Shown piece by piece: positions 8,850 through 17,400 of a DNA stretch of 64,000 nt. The DNA is from Rhodanobacter lindaniclasticus. GTDB lineage: Bacteria; Pseudomonadota; Gammaproteobacteria; Xanthomonadales; Rhodanobacteraceae. The translations under genes and the position numbers were made by a program. Location: NCBI RefSeq assembly GCF_004799035.1, contig NZ_MWIO01000025.1, forward strand, positions 62,001-126,000, given 5' to 3'. Numbering within the stretch: position 1 is the first letter of the stretch; each line of letters starts with the position of its first letter. The notes below the pieces were generated by a model. The model had not been told where the DNA came from, did no database searches, and saw only the letters and a list, made by a program, of their open reading frames with translations.

Positions 8850-9767
8850 ATGGCGCAGCAGTACCCCGAATGGATCTGGCAGAACGGCCACATCAAGCCG
8901 TGGGCCGAAGCCACCACCCACGTGATGTCGCACGCGCTGCATTACGGTTCGTCGGTGTTCGAAGGCATCCGCAGTTACGCCACGCCCGACGGCGCGGCGA
9001 TCTTCCGCCTCACCGACCACCTGAACCGGCTGTTCCTGTCGGCCAAGATCTACGACATGCAGCTGCCGCACTCGTTCGAGGAGCTGGCCGCCGCCTGCCG
9101 CGAGGTGATCCGCAAGAACGGTCTCGGCGCGTCCTATCTGCGCCCCGTCGCCTATCGCGGCCTGGGCGGCTTCGGCCTGTCCGCCGAAACGCCGATCGAG
9201 GTGGCCGTGGCCGCGTGGCCGATGGGCCCGTACCTGGGGCCGGAAGCTTTGCAGAACGGCATCGACGCCTGCGTGTCGAGCTGGCAGCGCTTTGCACCCA
9301 ACACCATCCCGGCCGGCGCCAAGGCCGGCGGCAACTATCTGTCCGGCCAGCTGATCGCACGCGAGGCGCGGCGGCTCGGCTTCGGTGAAGGCATCGCGCT
9401 GGCCTCCAGCGGCCTGCTCAGCGAGGGCGCGGGCGAGAACCTGTTCCTGGTCTTCGACGGCGTGCTGCACACCACCCCGGCCAGCGCCTCGATCCTTGCC
9501 GGCATCACCCGCGACACGCTGAAGACGCTGGCCCGCGAGGACGGCATCGAGGTGGTCGAACGCGACATCCCGCGCGAGTACCTGTACCTGGCCGACGAAG
9601 TGCTGATGTGCGGCACCGCCGCCGAGATCACCCCGATCCGATCGGTCGACGGCAAGCAGGTCGGCGCGGGCAAGGCCGGCCGCGTCACGCTGCGCCTGCA
9701 GGAGCTGTTCTTCGGCCTGTTCGACGGCCGCACCCACGACAAGTGGGGCTGGCTGGAGCAGGTCTGA
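8850..9767 (+). CDS. ilvE: Branched-chain amino acid aminotransferase IlvE
   Basis: Class IV PLP aminotransferase interconverting Leu/Ile/Val and their 2-keto acids. The 305-residue protein has the family start EWIWQNGHIKPW, the ALHYGSSVFEGIRSY motif, the PLP Lys158 in AKAGGNYLSGQL, and the SEGAGENLFLVFDG phosphate-binding region. The ATG is preceded by GGAG at 8838-8841; an in-frame ATG 27 bases upstream has no such site. A strong hairpin terminator follows the stop, so the gene is probably transcribed alone. Confidence 0.96.
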   Translation: MAQQYPEWIWQNGHIKPWAEATTHVMSHALHYGSSVFEGIRSYATPDGAAIFRLTDHLNRLFLSAKIYDMQLPHSFEELAAACREVIRKNGLGASYLRPVAYRGLGGFGLSAETPIEVAVAAWPMGPYLGPEALQNGIDACVSSWQRFAPNTIPAGAKAGGNYLSGQLIAREARRLGFGEGIALASSGLLSEGAGENLFLVFDGVLHTTPASASILAGITRDTLKTLAREDGIEVVERDIPREYLYLADEVLMCGTAAEITPIRSVDGKQVGAGKAGRVTLRLQELFFGLFDGRTHDKWGWLEQV

Positions 9768-9788
9768 GCGGCATCGACCGATGAAAAA

Positions 9789-9812
9789 AAAACCCGCCTT
9801 CCGGCGGGTTTT
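9789..9812. terminator. Bidirectional terminator between ilvE and speD
   Basis: AAAACCCGCC and GGCGGGTTTT pair perfectly around a TTCC loop, with A residues on one side and T residues on the other. The hairpin can therefore end the rightward ilvE and the leftward speD transcripts, which converge here. Confidence 0.92.
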
Positions 9813-9819
9813 CTCTGGT

Positions 9820-10605
9820 TCACATCAGGTTGCGGCCGTGGAACAGTTCCTCGATCTCGCGCCGGAGCAGCGACTCGATCCGCTGGCGCTCCTTGAACGA
9901 CAGGTCGTCGGCGTGCGACTCGAACAGGTAGGTGTCCAGGTCGAAGTCCTTGATGTGCATCTTCGTGTGGAACATGTTCTCCTGGTACACGTTGACGTCG
10001 AACATCTCGTACTTCTGCCGGATGTGCCGCGCCAGGTAGTCCTGCACCGAGTTGATCTTGTGGTCGATGAAGTGCTTCTTGCCCTTCACGTCGCGGGTGA
10101 AGCCGCGCACGCGGTAGTCGCACACCACGATGTCCGACTCGAAGCTGTCGATCAGGTAGTTCAACGCCTTCAGCGGCGAGATCACGCCGCAGGTGGCCAC
10201 GTCGATGTCCGCGCGGAAGGTGGCGATGCCGTTGTGCGGATGCGTTTCCGGATAGGTATGGACGGTGATGTGGCTCTTGTCCATGTGCGCCACCACCGCG
10301 CCGGCGATCGAATCGCGGCCCAGCTTCTCCACCACCGGTTCCTCGGAGATCAGGATGGTCACCGACGCGCCTTGCGGGTCGTAGTCCTGGCGCGCGATAT
10401 TGAGGATGTTCGCGCCGATGATCTCGGCCACGTCGGTGAGGATCTGGGTCAGGCGATCGGCGTCGTACTGCTCGTCGATGTACTCGATGTAGCGCTGGCG
10501 CTGCTCTTCGGACACCGCGTAGCAGATGTCGTAGATGTTGAAGCTCAGCGCCTTGGTCAGGTTGTTGAAACCCTGCAGACGAAGACGGGGAAGCGGTTTG
10601 ACCAC
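9820..10605 (-). CDS. speD: S-adenosylmethionine decarboxylase proenzyme SpeD
   Basis: Pyruvoyl enzyme making decarboxylated SAM for spermidine synthesis. The 261 residues match the long E. coli-type family over its full length. Self-cleavage is expected between Lys110 and Ser111 in [14 protein letters not shown], where Ser111 becomes the pyruvoyl group. [20 protein letters not shown] and the C-terminal EELFHGRNL region are also typical. It is convergent with ilvE and divergent from clp, a neighbourhood known from Xanthomonas. A spermidine synthase is not in the window. Confidence 0.96.
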   Translation of the reverse strand: MVKPLPRLRLQGFNNLTKALSFNIYDICYAVSEEQRQRYIEYIDEQYDADRLTQILTDVAEIIGANILNIARQDYDPQGASVTILISEEPVVEKLGRDSIAGAVVAHMDKSHITVHTYPETHPHNGIATFRADIDVATCGVISPLKALNYLIDSFESDIVVCDYRVRGFTRDVKGKKHFIDHKINSVQDYLARHIRQKYEMFDVNVYQENMFHTKMHIKDFDLDTYLFESHADDLSFKERQRIESLLRREIEELFHGRNLM

Positions 10606-10822
10606 GAGCGACTCTCCATGACCGTGACGGCCGGCTGTAGAGGCGGGTTAGCGACAAGGGTCCCCGCGATTGGTATGAAGCACAGGCAGTGCCTGCGACC
10701 CTTGGTTGGTGGCATGCTTTCGGCGTTGCCGCCGTCGAAAGACCGCGCAGTATGCGGCAAACGCGTCAGGAAATGAACCTGCAGCCAGTCGGCATGTTTG
10801 CCATAATGCAGGACAAGCTGAC

Positions 10823-10836
10823 GTGATTGCTGTCAC
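10823..10836 (+). promoter_or_regulatory. CRP/Clp-type binding site upstream of clp
   Basis: GTGATTGCTGTCAC has the exact GTGA-N6-TCAC core of a Crp-family operator. It lies 56 bases before the clp start and about 16 bases downstream of a CATAAT -10-like box (10802-10807). This position would suit repression of clp by its own product. It also faces the divergent speD gene. Confidence 0.6.
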
Positions 10837-10891
10837 GCTTGCCGCGGAGGCGACAAGCGCCGCAGAACCTTGCCTGACCTGAGGAGTCGAC

Positions 10892-11590
10892 GTGGCCCCA
10901 CATCTGAAATACCAGTTGCAACAGGCCTTCGAACGCTCGCAGGCCCCGCTGGGCTTCGCCCCCGACCCCGCCTCGATGGAGCGCTTCCTGGCGCTTTGCC
11001 ACCGCCGGCGGTACCCCGGCAAGACCGCGATCATCCGCCCCGGCGATCCGGCCAACACGCTGTATTACGTGGTCGAGGGCTCGCTGGCGGTATGCACCGA
11101 GGACGAGCAGGGCCGCGAACTGATCCTCGCCTACATCAGCCGCGGCCAGTTCATCGGCGAGATGGGCCTGTTCGTGGAGCAGGCCCAGCGCGAATCGGTG
11201 GTGCGCTCGCGCACGCCGTGCGAGATGGCCGAGGTCAGCTACGAGCGGCTGTTCCAGCTGATGGAAGGCCCGCTGCGCGAGGAATGCCCCAAGATCCTGT
11301 TCGCGATCGGCGCGCAACTGACCAATCGCCTGCTGCGCACCTCGCGCCAGGTCAGCCGCATGGCCTTCATGGACGTCACCAACCGCATCTCGCGCACCCT
11401 GCTCGACCTGTGCGAGGAGCCCGATGCGATGACCCACCCGGACGGCACGCAGATTCGCATCTCGCGCCAGGAAGTGAGCCGCATCGTGGGCTGCTCGCGC
11501 GAGATGGTCGGCCGCGTGCTCAAGCAGCTCGAAGAGCAGCGCATGATCGACGTCTCCGGCAAGACCATCGTGATCCGCGGCACCCGCTGA
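10892..11590 (+). CDS. clp: Crp-family regulator Clp (c-di-GMP-responsive type)
   Basis: A 232-residue regulator with an N-terminal cyclic-nucleotide-binding beta roll (about 30-140) and a C-terminal winged helix whose recognition part reads RISRQEVSRIVGCSREMVGRV. In the nucleotide pocket, GEMGLFVEQAQRE has Glu where E. coli CRP has the cAMP-contacting Ser83. This matches Xanthomonas Clp, which is switched off by c-di-GMP and controls virulence and exopolysaccharide genes. The start is GTG, with GAGGAG 6 bases upstream. A GTGA-N6-TCAC site in its own promoter suggests autoregulation. A hairpin terminator follows. Confidence 0.92.
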   Translation: MAPHLKYQLQQAFERSQAPLGFAPDPASMERFLALCHRRRYPGKTAIIRPGDPANTLYYVVEGSLAVCTEDEQGRELILAYISRGQFIGEMGLFVEQAQRESVVRSRTPCEMAEVSYERLFQLMEGPLREECPKILFAIGAQLTNRLLRTSRQVSRMAFMDVTNRISRTLLDLCEEPDAMTHPDGTQIRISRQEVSRIVGCSREMVGRVLKQLEEQRMIDVSGKTIVIRGTR

Positions 11591-11611
11591 TCACGCCTGG
11601 CCGGCACCGCC

Positions 11612-11636
11612 ACCGGTTCGCCTGAACCGGTTTTTT
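11612..11636 (+). terminator. Intrinsic terminator after clp
   Basis: ACCGGTTC/GAACCGGT form an 8-bp stem with a GCCT loop, followed by six T residues, 22 bases after the clp stop. Confidence 0.92.
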
Positions 11637-11684
11637 ACGGGCGCTGGTCGAGCATGGTTCCCCGCCCCGGCTGCGAGACGGCGC

Positions 11685-12422
11685 TTGGACTTCGCACAGT
11701 TCTTTCTCTTCGTCGGCGTCGGCCTGCTCGCCCAGGTGGTGGACGGTGCGCTGGGCATGGCCTACGGGCTGGTGTCCAACGCGATCCTGCTGGCGCTGGG
11801 CTTGCCGCCGGCGGTCGCCAGCGCCACCGTGCACACTGCCGAGATCGCCACCACCTGCGCTTCCGGCGCCTCGCATGCGTGGTTCGGCAACGTGCGCTGG
11901 CCGCTGTTCTGGCAGCTGGCGATACCCGGGGCGATCGGCGGCGTGCTCGGCGCCACCTTCCTCGCCAGCGTGCCCGGCGAGACGATCCGCCCGTTCATCA
12001 ATGCCTACCTGCTGATCCTCGGCGCGATGGTGCTGCTGCGCGCGTTCGGCAAGCGGCTGAGCCGGCACCGGGTGCAGCACACCGGCGTGCTGGGCTTCTT
12101 TGCCGGCCTGCTCGACGCGATCGGCGGCGGCGGCTGGGGTCCGCTGGCCACCAGCACCCTGATCGCCCGCGGTGGCGGCGTGCGCAGCACGATCGGCTCG
12201 GTCAACGCGGCGGAGTTCGTGGTGACCGCGTCGATCTCCGCCACCCTGGCATGGCACGTCGGCATCGGGCACTGGCCGATCGTGCTCGGCCTGCTCACCG
12301 GTGGCGTGCTGGCCGCACCGCTCGCCGCCTGGCTGGTGCGCCACCTGCCCGAACGTCTGGTGATGGCTGCGGTGGGCACCCTGATCGTGGCGATCAGCCT
12401 GGTGCAGCTGCTGCGTGGGTAG
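11685..12422 (+). CDS. TauE/SafE-family membrane exporter (245 aa)
   Basis: Integral membrane protein with about seven to eight hydrophobic helices and the two-fold family layout. The first half contains VVDGALGMAYGLVSNAILLALG and HTAEIATTCASGASH. The second half repeats it as LLDAIGGGGWGPLATSTLIARG and GSVNAAEFVVTASIS. TauE/SafE proteins export sulfite, sulfoacetate or related organic anions; the substrate here is unknown. The apparent start is TTG after GAGACGG, and no better in-frame ATG exists. The TAG stop is part of a repeat element (12419-12486), so insertion of that element may have set the present C-terminus. Confidence 0.85.
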   Translation: MDFAQFFLFVGVGLLAQVVDGALGMAYGLVSNAILLALGLPPAVASATVHTAEIATTCASGASHAWFGNVRWPLFWQLAIPGAIGGVLGATFLASVPGETIRPFINAYLLILGAMVLLRAFGKRLSRHRVQHTGVLGFFAGLLDAIGGGGWGPLATSTLIARGGGVRSTIGSVNAAEFVVTASISATLAWHVGIGHWPIVLGLLTGGVLAAPLAAWLVRHLPERLVMAAVGTLIVAISLVQLLRG

Positions 12423-12486
12423 GGCGGGCACCGCCCGCCGGCTCTTGCTTCGTGAAACGGAGAGCGGCGGGCAGTGCCCGCCCTAC
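12419..12486. repeat. REP-like palindrome, family A copy 1
   Basis: The left arm begins GTAGGGCGGGCACCGCCCGC and the right arm ends CAGTGCCCGCCCTAC. The arms are near-complementary, and each is itself palindromic. A second full copy lies at 44367-44444 in the same orientation, and a decayed left half at 46351-46380. It overlaps the stop codon of the exporter gene. This is consistent with a non-autonomous palindromic element; no transposase is nearby. Confidence 0.85.
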
Positions 12487-12518
12487 CCCGCCGTTGCCGA
12501 TTCCCGATTCCCGAACGT

Positions 12519-13235
12519 TCAGAACCACTCGACGCGGGTCAGCGTGCGGCCCAGCGCCTTCTCCACCTTCTTGCACAGTTTCGGCGTGCCATTGACCAGC
12601 ACCGCCTCGCCGGCCTGCTTCAGCATCGCCACGTCGTACATCGAATCGCCATAGGCGACCTGCCAGGCGGCGACGCCGTACTCGGCCAGCGACTGCACCT
12701 TGCGCCGGCCCACGTTGTGCCGGCGCCGGCGCATGCCCAGCCAGCCGGGCCGCAGCTGCGAGGCGACCACTTCCACGTCGGCCAACCCCAGTTCGCGCAG
12801 GATGCCGGTGGCCAGCGTCTCTTCGCAGCCGGTCACCACGATCACCCGGTCGCCCTCGGCCTGATGCCGGCGCAGCCGGTTCAAACCGTCGCGGCAGAAC
12901 TGTTTCGGGCGCCGCGCCAGCACGGCGGCGAAGGCGTCCGCGACCGCGCGGTAACGCGGCTCGCGCAGGCCGAGCAAGGCGATCCGCACCAGCAGGTACA
13001 GCGGCAGGCGGCGCGACAGCGGCCAGGTCAGCAGCAGCACCGGCGAGGCGAGCAAGGCCACGCCCTTGCGCCATGCCGAACCGGCATAGCGGCTGCGCAC
13101 GAACAACGCGAAGGAATCGCCGCGGATCAGCACGCCGTCGAAATCGAACAGCACCACGCGCGGCGTGTCCCCGCACGGCGTGGCGGCCGCGTCATCCCCC
13201 GGCGCGGCGGTGGCGGGTTCGACGGGGACGCTCAT
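12519..13235 (-). CDS. HAD-superfamily phosphatase (IB type, PgpC-like)
   Basis: The 238-residue HAD hydrolase has the DxD nucleophile motif at Asp31/Asp33 ([15 protein letters not shown]), a helical cap with a hydrophobic stretch ([13 protein letters not shown], then [12 protein letters not shown]), motif II in VIVVTGCEE, and the metal-binding [11 protein letters not shown]. Length and hydrophobic cap recall PgpC/YfhB, which dephosphorylates phosphatidylglycerophosphate, but the substrate is not proven. Its ATG overlaps the trpC stop (ATGA), so it is the last gene of the trpGDC operon, a position giving no clear metabolic link. Confidence 0.78.
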   Translation of the reverse strand: MSVPVEPATAAPGDDAAATPCGDTPRVVLFDFDGVLIRGDSFALFVRSRYAGSAWRKGVALLASPVLLLTWPLSRRLPLYLLVRIALLGLREPRYRAVADAFAAVLARRPKQFCRDGLNRLRRHQAEGDRVIVVTGCEETLATGILRELGLADVEVVASQLRPGWLGMRRRRHNVGRRKVQSLAEYGVAAWQVAYGDSMYDVAMLKQAGEAVLVNGTPKLCKKVEKALGRTLTRVEWF

Positions 13236-14026
13236 GCGTTGGCGAACAACCGTCGCAATTCGCGGCCCGGGTCTTCGGCGCGCATGAACGCCTCGCCGAC
13301 CAGGAACGCCTGCACGCCACCCTCGCGCAGGCGCGCCACGTCTTCGGGCGTGTGGATGCCGGATTCGGCGACCAGCACGCGGTCGTATTCGATCAGTTCC
13401 TGCAGCGCCAGCGAGGTTTCCAGCGCGGTCTCGAAATTGCGCAGGTTGCGATTGTTGACCCCGATCAGCGGCACCGGCAGCGCCAGCGCGCGTTCCATCT
13501 CCTCCTCGTCGTGCACTTCGCACAGCACGTCCAGGTCGAGCTCGGCGGCGAGCAGCGCCAGCGGCAGCAGCTCGTCGTCGTCGAGCGCGGAGACGATCAG
13601 CAGGATGCAGTCGGCGCCGATCGCACGCGCCTCGTGCACCTGGTAGGGGTCGATGATGAAATCCTTGCGCAGCAGCGGCAGCGAGCAGGCCTTGCGCGCC
13701 TGCTGCAGGAACGCCTCGCTGCCCTGGAAGAAATCGGCGTCGGTGAGCACCGACAGGCAGGCCGCGCCGGCCTTTTCGTAGCTGCGCGCGATCGCGGCAG
13801 GATCGAAATCGGCGCGGATCACGCCCTTGCTGGGGCTGGCCTTCTTCACCTCGGCGATCACCGCGGGCAAGCCGGCCTCGATCTTCGCCTCGATGGCGGC
13901 AGCGAAGCCGCGCGTGTCCGGCAGGTCGGCGATGCGCGCGCTCAGCTCGGCCAGCGGAACCTTGCTGCGCCGTTCGGCGACCTCTTCGGCCTTGCGCGCC
14001 AGAATGCGATTGAGGATGTCGGTCAT
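13232..14026 (-). CDS. trpC: Indole-3-glycerol-phosphate synthase TrpC
   Basis: Closes the ring of CdRP to indole-3-glycerol phosphate in tryptophan synthesis. The 264-residue TIM barrel shows [14 protein letters not shown] near the N-terminus, the catalytic Lys region [48 protein letters not shown] and [12 protein letters not shown]. It is a monofunctional form without fused TrpF. It is 73 bases downstream of trpD and is coupled to the HAD gene by ATGA. Confidence 0.97.
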   Translation of the reverse strand: MTDILNRILARKAEEVAERRSKVPLAELSARIADLPDTRGFAAAIEAKIEAGLPAVIAEVKKASPSKGVIRADFDPAAIARSYEKAGAACLSVLTDADFFQGSEAFLQQARKACSLPLLRKDFIIDPYQVHEARAIGADCILLIVSALDDDELLPLALLAAELDLDVLCEVHDEEEMERALALPVPLIGVNNRNLRNFETALETSLALQELIEYDRVLVAESGIHTPEDVARLREGGVQAFLVGEAFMRAEDPGRELRRLFANA

Positions 14027-14099
14027 GGCATCTCGCTCGGGTGGGGTGACGGGTGCATCCTAATCGGCTGCGACGCGCGGCGTCACCGGCACACCGCGT

Positions 14100-15149
14100 T
14101 TACGGGACTCCTGCCAGGCGCCGCGTGGCGGCCACGAAGGCCTGCATTTTCGCATGCGCAGCACCACTGGCGATCGCCGCACGGGCGCGTTCGATGCCGG
14201 CGCCGATGTCGTCGACCACGTCGGCAGCATACAAGGCCGCGCCGGCGTTCAGGCACACGATGTCGTACGGCACGCCGGGTTCACCGTGCAGGGCGCCCAG
14301 CAGCATCGCCTTCGATTCGTCGGCGTCCTCCACCCGCAGGTTGCGGCTGGAGGCCATCGCCAGGCCGAAATCCTCCGGCTCCACCTCGTACTCGCGCACC
14401 ACGCCGTTGCGCAGCTCGCCGACCATGGTGGCCGCGCCCAGCGAAATCTCGTCCATGCCGTCGCGGCCCCACACCACCAGCGCCTTGCGCGCGCCCAGCG
14501 CCTGCAGCACGCGGATCTGGATGCCGACCAGGTCCGGATGGAACACGCCCATCAGGATGTTCGGCGCGCCGGCCGGATTGGTCAGCGGACCAAGGATGTT
14601 GAACAGCGTGCGCACGCCCATCTCGCGCCGCACCGGCGCCACCACCTTCATCGCCGGATGGTGGTTCGGCGCGAACATGAAGCCGATGCCGGTCTCGGCC
14701 AGGCATGCGGCGACCTGCGCCGGCGCCAGCTCGATCGAGGCGCCGAGCGCCTCCAGCACATCGGCGCTGCCGGACTTCGACGACACGCTGCGCCCGCCGT
14801 GCTTGGCGATGCGTGCGCCGGCGGCCGCCGCCACGAACATCGAGGCGGTGGAAATGTTGAAGCTGCAGGCGCCGTCGCCGCCGGTGCCGACGATGTCGAG
14901 CAGGTGCGCGTCGTCGCCGGTCACCGGCACCGGCGCGGCCAGCTCGCGCATCACCCGCGCCGCGCCGGTGATCTCGCCCACGGTTTCCTTCTTCACGCGC
15001 AGGCCGGTGATGATCGCCGCGGTCATCAGCGGGCTCACCTCGCCGCGCATGATCTGGCGCATCAGCGAAATCATCTCGTCATGGAAGATCTCGCGGTGCT
15101 CGATCGTGCGTTGCAGCGCTTCCTGCGGCGTGATGTTGACCGCGCTCAT
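14100..15149 (-). CDS. trpD: Anthranilate phosphoribosyltransferase TrpD
   Basis: Transfers phosphoribose from PRPP to anthranilate. The 349 residues show the family signatures [19 protein letters not shown] (PRPP loop), [21 protein letters not shown] and [11 protein letters not shown]. The ATG overlaps the trpG stop as ATGA. The frame stays open upstream, but that part overlaps trpG and is not protein-like. It is a stand-alone TrpD, not fused to TrpG. Confidence 0.97.
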   Translation of the reverse strand: MSAVNITPQEALQRTIEHREIFHDEMISLMRQIMRGEVSPLMTAAIITGLRVKKETVGEITGAARVMRELAAPVPVTGDDAHLLDIVGTGGDGACSFNISTASMFVAAAAGARIAKHGGRSVSSKSGSADVLEALGASIELAPAQVAACLAETGIGFMFAPNHHPAMKVVAPVRREMGVRTLFNILGPLTNPAGAPNILMGVFHPDLVGIQIRVLQALGARKALVVWGRDGMDEISLGAATMVGELRNGVVREYEVEPEDFGLAMASSRNLRVEDADESKAMLLGALHGEPGVPYDIVCLNAGAALYAADVVDDIGAGIERARAAIASGAAHAKMQAFVAATRRLAGVP

Positions 15150-15745
15150 GCCGCCAGCTTCCGCCGTGGCAGGCCGAGGAAGTTGGCCAGCAGGTCGTGG
15201 CCGTGCCGGGTCAGGATCGATTCGGGATGGAACTGCACGCCCTCCACCGGCAGCGTCTTGTGGCGCAGGCCCATGATCTCGTCGATCGAGCCGTCCGCGT
15301 TCTCCGTCCACGCGGTGACTTCCAGGCAATCCGGCAGCGAGGCCTGCTCCACCACCAGCGAGTGGTAGCGGGTGGCCTCGAACGGACTGGGCAGGCCGGT
15401 GAACACGCCCTGGCCGCGATGGATCACCGGCGAGGTCTTGCCGTGCATGATCTGTTTCGCGCGAATCACCTTGCCGCCGAACGCCTGACCGATCGCCTGA
15501 TGGCCCAGGCACACGCCGAACACGGGGATTTCGCCGGCCAGCTCGCGCAGCACGTCCAGCGACACGCCCGCATCGTCCGGCGTGCCCGGCCCGGGCGAGA
15601 TCATGATGTGCGAAGGCTTCAGCGCGCGGATGCCGGCCACGTCCAGCGCATCGTTGCGCACCACCCTCACCGCCTGCCCCAGCTCGCCCAGGTACTGCAC
15701 GAGGTTGTAGGTGAAGCTGTCGTAGTTGTCGATCATCAGGAGCAT
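15146..15745 (-). CDS. trpG: Anthranilate synthase component II (glutamine amidotransferase) TrpG
   Basis: Class I glutaminase that feeds ammonia to TrpE, and probably also serves PabB. The protein is 199 residues if translation begins at the conserved [14 protein letters not shown]. An ATG 18 bases upstream has a poorer leader. The catalytic Cys79 is in [12 protein letters not shown], and the His/Glu pair in GVQFHPESI. TrpE is not in the window: the gene upstream is a permease, so this is the split trpE / trpGDC arrangement common in Xanthomonadales and Pseudomonas. Confidence 0.96.
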   Translation of the reverse strand: MLLMIDNYDSFTYNLVQYLGELGQAVRVVRNDALDVAGIRALKPSHIMISPGPGTPDDAGVSLDVLRELAGEIPVFGVCLGHQAIGQAFGGKVIRAKQIMHGKTSPVIHRGQGVFTGLPSPFEATRYHSLVVEQASLPDCLEVTAWTENADGSIDEIMGLRHKTLPVEGVQFHPESILTRHGHDLLANFLGLPRRKLAA

Positions 15746-15938
15746 CGGGCACCGTCCCGTCATGGGTGTCGTCGTGTATCGGACCCCAAGGATACCCGCA
15801 TGGATGCCCGCCTTCCCGCAGGCGTCCTGACGATGCATTCCGGGGGACAACCCCGGTGTCGCCGCCGGCGGGGGCGGGATTCGATCCGCTTCGCGATGCA
15901 TGCGAACGCGGTGCGCCGTCAGCGACGCGGCAGCGAGC

Positions 15939-17279
15939 TCACGATGGCCGCCGCCAGAACCGGTAGATCAATGCGCCGGCGAGCAGCGCGATGGCGGCGG
16001 CGACCAGGTTGGCGACGCCGGCGCTGGCCAGCAGGCCAAGCGACAAGAGCGTCGCGGCGAGCGGGATCAGCGGCCCGCCGGGCAGGCGCATCGCGCCCTC
16101 GCGCTGGCCATGGCGCTTGCGCAGCACCAGCACCGCGACTGCCGTGGCGAGATAGCCGAACAGTCGCGCCACCACCGAGAGCAGCGCCAGCTGCACGAAC
16201 GAGCCGGACAGCGCCAGGATCACCGACAGCACGCCCACCGTGACGATGGCCACCGCCGGCGTGCGGAAGCGCGGATGGATGCGGGTAAGCGCGGCCGGGC
16301 CGACGCCGTCGTCGGCCAGCGCCAGCAGGTAGCGCGGTCCGAACATGATCGTGTTGCTGTTGGTGCCGAGGATCGAGATCGCCGCGCCGACCGTCAGCAC
16401 CAGCGCCAGCCACATGCCGCCGAAGCGCGCCGAGGCGTCGGCCAGCGGCGTGCTGGACGCGGCCAGCCCCGGCAGCGTGCCCAGCGCCACCCACTGCACT
16501 GCCACGTAGGTCGCGGTGACGATCGCGATCATGGTCAGCATCGCGAATGGCACGTCGCGCTGCGGGTTGCGGTACTCGGCGGCAGCGGCCGGCATGTTCT
16601 CGAAACCGGCGTAGGCGAACAGCAGCAGCAGCGCGCCCTTGGCCAGGTCGTCCATCGGGATCGAACCCACGGCCAGCGGCGAGGCCTGGCCCAGGTCGAC
16701 GAAGAACGCGCCGATCAGCACGAACATCGCCAGCGGCACGAACTTGGCGATCGCCAGCGCCACGCCGGTGCGCGCCGCGGCACGCACGCCGATCACGTTG
16801 ATGCCGGTCAGCGCCGCCAGCGAGCCGACCACGATCAGCAGGCGCACATTGCCGTCACCCGCTGCCGGCCAGAAATGCGTGACCGCATCGGCCAGGCCGT
16901 TGCTGAGTGCCGCGGCGCTAGCGATGCGGGTCAACAGCAGCATCCAGCCCACCTCGAAACCGGCGAAGCGACCGAACGCCTCGCGCGCATACAGATAGCT
17001 GCCGCCGGCCTGGTCGAAATAGCTGGCGGCCTGCGCGTAGCACAGCACCAGCAGGCTCACCGCGAGGCCTGCCAGCAGTACGGCCCACAGGCTGGCCGGC
17101 CCCAGCAGTGCGGCCGCCGCCGCCGGCAGCAGATAGATGCCGCTGCCGATCACGTCGTTGACCGACAGCCCGACCAGTTGCCAGCGCCCCACCGCGCGCA
17201 GCATGTGCGGCTGGGTGGTGGCGGCCGTTTCCACGGTCGCCGGCCGGGCGGGGGTGATTGAGATCGGCGACTGGTTCAA
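15939..17279 (-). CDS. APC-superfamily amino acid permease (446 aa)
   Basis: Polytopic membrane protein with about 12 hydrophobic helices and the APC signature in helix 1 ([21 protein letters not shown]), the conserved [21 protein letters not shown] region, and [19 protein letters not shown] in helix 6. This layout is that of amino-acid/polyamine-organocation transporters. The substrate cannot be read from sequence. It is transcribed towards trpG with 193 bases between, so it probably does not belong to the trp operon. Its own start lies 121 bases after the receptor gene on the same strand. Confidence 0.88.
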   Translation of the reverse strand: MNQSPISITPARPATVETAATTQPHMLRAVGRWQLVGLSVNDVIGSGIYLLPAAAAALLGPASLWAVLLAGLAVSLLVLCYAQAASYFDQAGGSYLYAREAFGRFAGFEVGWMLLLTRIASAAALSNGLADAVTHFWPAAGDGNVRLLIVVGSLAALTGINVIGVRAAARTGVALAIAKFVPLAMFVLIGAFFVDLGQASPLAVGSIPMDDLAKGALLLLFAYAGFENMPAAAAEYRNPQRDVPFAMLTMIAIVTATYVAVQWVALGTLPGLAASSTPLADASARFGGMWLALVLTVGAAISILGTNSNTIMFGPRYLLALADDGVGPAALTRIHPRFRTPAVAIVTVGVLSVILALSGSFVQLALLSVVARLFGYLATAVAVLVLRKRHGQREGAMRLPGGPLIPLAATLLSLGLLASAGVANLVAAAIALLAGALIYRFWRRPS

Positions 17280-17369
17280 GAGCGATTCCGGAGGTGGGCG
17301 GGATCAGGCATCGCGGCGGTGTGCGCGATTCCGCGGCCACGGCCGTCGCCATGCGACGTGGTCGACGCT

Positions 17370-17388
17370 GGGCGGCAAGCAGCCGCCC
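17370..17388 (-). terminator. Hairpin just downstream of the TonB receptor gene
   Basis: GGGCGGC/GCCGCCC pair around AAGCA 12 bases past the receptor stop on the minus strand. There is no T run, so it may only stabilise the 3' end or act as a weak terminator. Confidence 0.35.
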
Positions 17389-17400
17389 GGCGCACGGTCA

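Noticed and set aside
9781-9820. Short open frame beginning ATGAAAAAAAAACCC after ilvE
   Set aside because: The run is the A-rich side of a bidirectional terminator and leads antisense into speD.
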